Shown piece by piece: positions 59,668-64,000 of a DNA stretch of 64,000 bases (positions are counted from its first letter, which is position 1; each line of letters opens with the position of its first letter). The position numbers and the translations under genes are program-made. Location: NCBI RefSeq assembly GCF_000349325.1, contig NC_020504.1, positions 7,544,326 to 7,608,325 of the forward strand, given 5' to 3'. The notes below the pieces were generated by a model that did no database searches, was not told the origin of the DNA, and worked only from the letters and a program-made list of their open reading frames with translations. The stretch comes from Streptomyces davaonensis JCM 4913 (GTDB taxonomy: Bacteria; Actinomycetota; Actinomycetes; Streptomycetales; Streptomycetaceae).

Positions 59668-60746
59668 TGCGAAGCAGCGGCAGCGGCAAGAGTGGTGGCA
59701 CCGGCGGACGCGGTAACTACCGCGGGGCCGGCAACAACCGGGACCAGAAGCAGGGCGGCCAGGGCGGCCGGCCCCGCAAGCCTCGCCCCGAGGAGCGCCG
59801 CTACGACGTCGGCCCCGGCGCCTCCCCGGACGGCCCGAAGTCCGGGCGCGGCGGCGCGGCGCGCGGTGGTGCGAAGGGCGGCCCGAAGAAGCCCCAGCCG
59901 CAGCGCGGGCGTACGGCTCCGGCGCAGTCCCGGGAGTACGAGACGCGCGCCGAGGAGCGCAACCGGGAGCGGTACGCCGGCAAGAAGGACATCAAGCTGC
60001 CCAAGACCTTCCCGGGCGCCGAGCAGGAGGGCGAGCGGCTCCAGAAGGTCCTCGCGCGCGCGGGCTACGGCTCCCGGCGGGCCTGCGAGGAGCTGATCGA
60101 GCAGGCGCGGGTCGAGGTCAACGGCGAGATCGTGCTGGAGCAGGGCAAGCGGGTCGACCCGGAGAAGGACGAGGTCAAGGTCGACGGCCTGACCGTGGCG
60201 ACGCAGTCGTACCAGTTCTTCTCGCTGAACAAGCCCGCCGGTGTCGTCTCCACCATGGAGGACCCCGAGGGCCGTCAGTGCCTCGGTGACTACGTCACCA
60301 ACCGGGAGACGCGGCTCTTCCACGTCGGGCGGCTCGACACCGAGACCGAGGGCGTCATCCTGCTCACCAACCACGGCGAGCTGGCCCATCGTCTGGCCCA
60401 CCCCAAGTACGGCGTGAAGAAGACCTACCTCGCGGCCATCGTCGGCCCGATCCCGCGCGACCTGGGCAAGCAGCTCAAGGACGGCATCCAGCTGGAGGAC
60501 GGCTACGCGCGCGCGGACCACTTCCGGGTGGTCGAGCAGATCGGCAAGAACTACCTCGTCGAGGTGACCCTGCACGAGGGCCGCAAGCACATCGTGCGCC
60601 GGATGCTGGCCGAGGCCGGCTTCCCGGTCGAGAAGCTGGTGCGCACCTCCTTCGGGCCGATCACCCTGGGCGACCAGAAGTCGGGCTGGCTGCGCCGCCT
60701 GTCGAACACCGAGGTCGGCATGCTGATGAAGGAAGTCGATCTGTAA
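59667..60746 (+). CDS. rluB: 23S rRNA pseudouridine synthase (RluB/RsuA family)
   Basis: A 359-residue enzyme. The first about 115 residues form a Gly/Arg/Lys-rich disordered extension. The S4 RNA-binding domain follows (ERLQKVLARAGYGSRRACEELIEQARVEVNG). The catalytic domain has the active-site Asp in HVGRLDTETEGVILLTNHGELAHRLAHP and ends HEGRKHIVRRMLAEAGFPVEKLVRTSFGP. It converts a uridine of 23S rRNA (or 16S, if RsuA-like) to pseudouridine. It is the last gene of the parA-scpAB-rluB unit. Confidence 0.94.
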   Translation: MRSSGSGKSGGTGGRGNYRGAGNNRDQKQGGQGGRPRKPRPEERRYDVGPGASPDGPKSGRGGAARGGAKGGPKKPQPQRGRTAPAQSREYETRAEERNRERYAGKKDIKLPKTFPGAEQEGERLQKVLARAGYGSRRACEELIEQARVEVNGEIVLEQGKRVDPEKDEVKVDGLTVATQSYQFFSLNKPAGVVSTMEDPEGRQCLGDYVTNRETRLFHVGRLDTETEGVILLTNHGELAHRLAHPKYGVKKTYLAAIVGPIPRDLGKQLKDGIQLEDGYARADHFRVVEQIGKNYLVEVTLHEGRKHIVRRMLAEAGFPVEKLVRTSFGPITLGDQKSGWLRRLSNTEVGMLMKEVDL

Positions 60747-60771
60747 GTCCTCAGCACCGATGCCTTTTCGC

Positions 60772-60806
60772 CCTCTCGCCGGTCTGTACTCATGACCGGC
60801 GAGAGG
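60772..60806 (+). promoter_or_regulatory. 13-bp perfect inverted repeat before the ECF sigma gene
   Basis: CCTCTCGCCGGTC (60772-60784) and GACCGGCGAGAGG (60794-60806) are separated by 9 bases and end 7 bases before the ATG. The right arm includes the ribosome binding site GAGAGGAAGG. It could terminate rluB transcription, sequester the start site, or bind a regulator. Confidence 0.65.
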
Positions 60807-60813
60807 AAGGGCC

Positions 60814-61773
60814 ATGGTGGCGACGACGGACCGCGACGAGTTCGTGCGGCTGACCGACCCGTACCGGCGCGAGCTGCTCGCGCACTGCTACCGCATGCTG
60901 GGCTCGGTCGACGAGGCCGAGGACCTGGTGCAGGAGACCTATCTGCGGGCCTGGCGGTCCTACGACGGCTACGAGGGCCGCGCGTCCCTGCGGACCTGGC
61001 TGCACAGGATCGCCACCAACACGTGTCTGACGGCGCTGGAGGGCCGTGCGCGCCGTCCGCTGCCCACGGGGCTCGGCGAGCCCTCCCAGGCGCCTGAGGA
61101 GCCGCTGAGGGCCCCCGCGACCGACGTTCCCTGGCTCCAGCCGCTGCCCGACGCGCTGCTCGACCCGGCGTGGGTCGTGGCCGCCCGGGGGAGTCTGCGG
61201 CTCGCGCTTGTCGCCGCGCTTCAGCATCTGCCCGCGCGGCAGCGGGCGGTGCTCATCCTGCGGGACGTGCTCGCCTGGCGGGCGTCCGAGGTCGCCGCCG
61301 TGCTCGGGACCTCCACGGCGGCCGTCAAGAGCAGCCTGCAACGCGCGCGTGCGCGGCTGGAGGAGGTGGCCCCCGAGGAGGACCTCGTGACCGAGCCCCC
61401 GGGCGCCGCCGACCGTGAGGTGCTCGACCGGTACGTGGCCGCCTTCGAGAACGCCGACATGGACGCCCTGCTCGCCCTCCTGCGGGACGGCGTCGAGCTG
61501 GAGATGCCGCCCCACCTGGACTGGTTCCGGGGAGCCAAGGAGGTGCACCGCTTCCTGGTGGCGCGCGTGCACGAGAAGGGCGCCCTGCGGATGCTGCCCA
61601 CGCGCGCGAACGGGCAGCCCGCGGTCGCGATGTACGTCCGCGGGACAGACGGCGTGCTGCGCCCGCACTCCCTCCAGGTGCTCACCGTCGAGGAGGGCGC
61701 GGTCTCCCGCATCACCGCCTTCCTGGACGCCGGGGTGTTCGGCCGGTTCGGGCTGCCCGGGAGCCTCGTATGA
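60814..61773 (+). CDS. ECF sigma factor with C-terminal SnoaL-like domain (SigG/ECF41-like)
   Basis: A 319-residue sigma-70 family protein. Region 2 is FVRLTDPYRRELLAHCYRMLGSVDEAEDLVQETYLRAWRSYD (about 10-50). Region 4 is LPARQRAVLILRDVLAWRASEVAAVLGTSTAAVKSSLQRARARL (about 145-190). The remaining 120 residues form a SnoaL/NTF2-like domain (LDRYVAAFENADMDALLALL...VTVEEG), which regulates the sigma in such groups in place of a separate anti-sigma. It overlaps the downstream TIGR03086-type gene by 4 bases. Confidence 0.92.
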   Translation: MVATTDRDEFVRLTDPYRRELLAHCYRMLGSVDEAEDLVQETYLRAWRSYDGYEGRASLRTWLHRIATNTCLTALEGRARRPLPTGLGEPSQAPEEPLRAPATDVPWLQPLPDALLDPAWVVAARGSLRLALVAALQHLPARQRAVLILRDVLAWRASEVAAVLGTSTAAVKSSLQRARARLEEVAPEEDLVTEPPGAADREVLDRYVAAFENADMDALLALLRDGVELEMPPHLDWFRGAKEVHRFLVARVHEKGALRMLPTRANGQPAVAMYVRGTDGVLRPHSLQVLTVEEGAVSRITAFLDAGVFGRFGLPGSLV

Positions 61774-62315
61774 ACCCCGGGGAGTTGCTGGAGCGTTCGC
61801 TCGCCTACGCCCTGGGCAGCGTCGCCGACGTGCGGCCGGACGGCCTCACGCGGGGCACACCGTGCACCGAGTGGGACCTCGCCGAGCTGCTGGGGCATCT
61901 CGACGACTCCGTGGACGCGCTGTACGAGGGGCTGACCGGCGGGCGGATCGGCCTGGTGCCGCGGGACGACCGTGCCTGCCGCTTCCGTACGCGCGCGTGC
62001 GCGGTGCTGGGTGCGTGGGCCGCGGGGCCGCCGGACCGGGTGCTGGTGGGTGAACGGCCGTTGGAGGTCCGGGTGCTGGCGGCGGTGGGCGCCGTCGAGA
62101 TCGCCGTGCACGGCTGGGACGTGGCCCAGGCCAGTGGGCGGCCCCGGCCGATCCCGGAGGCCCTCGCGGCCGAGTTGCTGCCGATCGTGCGGTGCGTGGT
62201 GGCCTGGGAGGACCGGGGGGTGCGGTTCGCGGCGCCGATCGCCGTGCCGGAGGGAGCGCGGCCGCAGGCCCGGCTGCTGGGCTTTCTGGGGCGGCGCGAT
62301 TCCTTTCCGGGGTGA
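61770..62315 (+). CDS. TIGR03086-type (DinB-like, mycothiol maleylpyruvate isomerase-like) protein
   Basis: A 181-residue four-helix protein of the actinobacterial TIGR03086 type. It has a typical CTEWDLAELLGHLDDSVDALYEGL stretch near the N-terminus, with the possible metal-binding His in LGHLDD. EIAVHGWDVAQASG supplies a second His, and the second ligand region is reduced compared with maleylpyruvate isomerase. Its ATG lies inside the sigma gene's stop, so the two are co-translated. The function is unknown; it may act in the response the sigma factor controls. Confidence 0.82.
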   Translation: MNPGELLERSLAYALGSVADVRPDGLTRGTPCTEWDLAELLGHLDDSVDALYEGLTGGRIGLVPRDDRACRFRTRACAVLGAWAAGPPDRVLVGERPLEVRVLAAVGAVEIAVHGWDVAQASGRPRPIPEALAAELLPIVRCVVAWEDRGVRFAAPIAVPEGARPQARLLGFLGRRDSFPG

Positions 62316-62323
62316 GCCCGGTC

Positions 62324-62361
62324 TGCCTTCCGTGAGTGACCTCGACACCTCACGGAAGGCA
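62324..62361 (+). promoter_or_regulatory. 13-bp perfect inverted repeat before the DHA2 MFS gene
   Basis: TGCCTTCCGTGAG (62324-62336) and CTCACGGAAGGCA (62349-62361) are separated by 12 bases and end 5 bases before the ATG. The right arm contains the ribosome binding site GGAAGG. A TetR-type operator or an SD-masking hairpin are both possible. Confidence 0.65.
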
Positions 62362-62366
62362 CGGAC

Positions 62367-63794
62367 ATGACCGAGACCCTCAAGGCCCCCCTCAGCACCT
62401 CGCGCCCCGACCGGGCGTCACCACCGCGCGCGTGGACGGTGATTCTCGCCGGACTCGGCGCGCTGCTGTGCTCGCTGGACGTCGTGGTCGTCGCCACCGC
62501 GCTGCCCGCGCTGCGCGCCGACTTCGGGGCGAGCCTGTCCGAGCTGGAATGGACGATCAACGCCTACAACCTGGCCTTCGCCTGTCTCACCCTGACCGGC
62601 GCCGCGCTCGGCGACCGCTTCGGACGGCGGCGCATGTACGTCGTCGGGCTCGCCGTGTTCACCCTCGCCTCCGCCGCCGCGGCCCTCGCGGGCGACACCG
62701 GCCAGCTCATCGGGGCGCGTCTGGTGCAGGGCGCCGGGGCCGCCGTACTGCTGCCGCTCACCCTGACCCTCATCAGCGAGGCGTTCCCGGCCGAGAAGCG
62801 GGGCGTGGCGATCGGCGTGTGGGGCGGGGTGACCGGGCTCGGGGTGGCCGCCGGGCCGGTGCTGGGCGGGGCCGTGACCGAGGGCCTGTCCTGGCAGTGG
62901 ATCTTCTGGCTGAACGTTCCGATCGGGCTGGTGATGATTCCCCTCGCGGCCAGGAAGCTGCACGAGAGCTACGGGACCCGGCCCCAGCTCGACATCGTCG
63001 GCCTGGTGCTGGCGGCCGTCGGACTGACCGGGCTGGCCTGGGCGCCGGTGCGGGCGCCGGAGGCGGGCTGGGGGAGCGCCGAGGTGCTGGGCGCGCTGGC
63101 GGTCGGGATCGTGTTCGTGGCCGCGTTCCTGGGGTGGGAGCGCCGGGGCGCCCGGTACCCGATGCTGCCGCTCGGTCACTTCCGCAACCGGGGCTTCTCC
63201 ACCGCCAACGCGGCGGCCTTCCTGCTCTTCGCCTCGCTGCTGGGCGCGCTGTTCATGATGACGCAGCTGTTCCAGTTCGGGCTCGGCTACTCGCCCCTGG
63301 AGGCGGGCGTGCGGATTCTCGTCTGGAACGCCACGCCCCTGCTGGTCGCGCCCATCGCGGGCGCGCTCGCGGACCGGTACGGCACCCGGCCCTTCATGCT
63401 GGGCGGCCTGGCCCTCATGGGCCTCGGGCTCGGCCTGCTGGCCTGGCAGGTCGAACCCGGCGTCGGCTACGGCAGCCTCGTCGCGCCGCTGATCATCGCG
63501 GGCGTCGGCATCTCGTTCACGTTCCCTAGCGTCGCCAACGCCGTCACCTCCTCGGTGCCGCTGACCGAGGCGGGCGTCGCGGCCGGCGTCAACAACGCCC
63601 TGCGGGAACTCGGCGGGGTCTTCGGCGTCGCCGCCGTCGCCGCGGTCTTCACGACGTACGGCGGCTACGGCTCACCGGCCGCCTTCCTGGACGGGGCGGC
63701 GCCCGCGCTGTGGGTGTCGGCGGGGATCGCGGCGGCCGGGGCCGCGGTGTCGGTGTTCGCGCCCTCGCGGCACCGGACGGAGCTTGATTCCTAG
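62367..63794 (+). CDS. MFS multidrug transporter, DHA2 (14-TMS) type
   Basis: A 475-residue drug:proton antiporter-like protein. Motifs are SLDVVVVATALPALRADFGASLSELEWTINAYNLAFACLTL (motif D1-like), LGDRFGRRRMYVVGLAVF (motif A), and GGVTGLGVAAGPVLGGAVTEGLSWQWIFWLNVPIGL (motif C, antiporter). About 14 spans are expected. The ATG follows GGAAGG. No regulator gene is adjacent within the window, so control may act through the inverted repeat just upstream or by the neighbouring sigma factor. Confidence 0.93.
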   Translation: MTETLKAPLSTSRPDRASPPRAWTVILAGLGALLCSLDVVVVATALPALRADFGASLSELEWTINAYNLAFACLTLTGAALGDRFGRRRMYVVGLAVFTLASAAAALAGDTGQLIGARLVQGAGAAVLLPLTLTLISEAFPAEKRGVAIGVWGGVTGLGVAAGPVLGGAVTEGLSWQWIFWLNVPIGLVMIPLAARKLHESYGTRPQLDIVGLVLAAVGLTGLAWAPVRAPEAGWGSAEVLGALAVGIVFVAAFLGWERRGARYPMLPLGHFRNRGFSTANAAAFLLFASLLGALFMMTQLFQFGLGYSPLEAGVRILVWNATPLLVAPIAGALADRYGTRPFMLGGLALMGLGLGLLAWQVEPGVGYGSLVAPLIIAGVGISFTFPSVANAVTSSVPLTEAGVAAGVNNALRELGGVFGVAAVAAVFTTYGGYGSPAAFLDGAAPALWVSAGIAAAGAAVSVFAPSRHRTELDS

Positions 63795-63826
63795 CCGGGG
63801 GTTGCCACTTCACATCCACCTTCTTT

Positions 63827-63843
63827 ATAGTCGTAATGACTAT
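63827..63843 (+). promoter_or_regulatory. Palindromic operator ATAGTC-N5-GACTAT (NrtR-like box)
   Basis: ATAGTC (63827-63832) and GACTAT (63838-63843) form a palindrome inside the longer near-palindrome CTTTATAGTC...GACTATTAAAG, 14 bases before the GTG of the Nudix gene. Its AT-richness stands out from the surroundings. It resembles the operators of NrtR-type Nudix regulators in actinobacteria, so autoregulation is likely. Confidence 0.6.
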
Positions 63844-63857
63844 TAAAGGAGGCGGAT

Positions 63858-64000
63858 GTGGAGTACGACAAGCACGCCTACGAGCCCTTCGCCGTCACCG
63901 TCGACCTCGCCGTCCTCACGCTCCGCTCCGGCGCCCTGCATGTGCTGCTCGTCGAGCGCGGACAGGAGCCCTACACCGGGCACTGGGCGCTGCCCGGTGG
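63858..64000 (+). CDS. Nudix protein, NrtR-like, N-terminal part (runs off window end)
   Basis: The GTG at 63858 follows AAAGGAGG. The visible 47 residues ([25 protein letters not shown]...[20 protein letters not shown]) are the start of a Nudix domain, up to the first GG of the Nudix box. NrtR proteins combine a Nudix domain, which senses ADP-ribose or related NAD metabolites, with a winged helix, and control NAD-metabolism genes. The C-terminal part needed to prove this is outside the window. Confidence 0.75.
   Translation, partial: MEYDKHAYEPFAVTVDLAVLTLRSGALHVLLVERGQEPYTGHWALPG

Overview
The window is a piece of Streptomyces chromosome. GC is very high with strong third-position GC bias, GTG and TTG starts with 1-4 base gene overlaps are common, and the rrn operon has 16S-23S-5S order with no tRNA in the spacer. 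Lineage markers include a short Cys-less chaplin of the ChpE type and a long N-terminally extended ParA. The order tlyA-nadK-recN ... pyrG-Nudix ... parA-scpA-scpB-rluB is the conserved actinobacterial core backbone also known from Mycobacterium. I cannot fix the species.

Layout. 1-10.3 kb: a partial secreted protein behind a structured leader, queA and an SDR, a GAF histidine kinase/LuxR regulator pair next to chpE, a conserved hypothetical, an ABC ATPase, an NfeD/SPFH membrane pair, HNH endonuclease, YbhB and Spo0M genes. 10.3-16.7 kb: mpg, then a complete rRNA operon whose first promoter overlaps the mpg stop codon. 16.7-30.4 kb: an RDD/RGG-repeat TPR protein, DUF1015, a HAD phosphatase, an iron-box-controlled FecCDE transporter, SCP2, tlyA-nadK-recN, an MraY-like membrane protein and a GT4 glycosyltransferase. 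30.4-33.1 kb: a PucR regulator and an LLM oxidoreductase.

33.1-47.5 kb is an accessory biosynthetic island on the minus strand lying between recN and pyrG, where mycobacteria carry only steA and mctB. In transcription order it has an MFS exporter (with a TTA-containing micro-ORF overlapping its start), an NRPS-like protein (truncated C, A, T, beta-lactamase-like domain with Cys in place of the nucleophilic Ser), an ATP-grasp ligase, a U32-like TIM barrel (frameshifted here), an AsnB amidotransferase, a 2OG/Fe(II) oxygenase, a BCAT-like aminotransferase, an AEC permease, a TauD-type oxygenase and a BBE-type flavoprotein. Several genes overlap by 1-4 bases, so this looks like one operon. My inference is a small hydroxylated, amidated and possibly alanine-containing peptide or modified amino acid. 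I do not recognise the cluster as a described pathway.

47.7-64 kb returns to core genes: GH15, pyrG, Nudix, a STAND/TPR protein, ald, parA with a ribbon-helix-helix-like partner, scpA, scpB and rluB. An ECF sigma factor with a TIGR03086-type protein, a DHA2 MFS pump and the start of an NrtR-like Nudix gene follow. Each of these last three units is preceded by a distinct inverted repeat. No transposase, prophage, CRISPR array or tRNA gene was seen.
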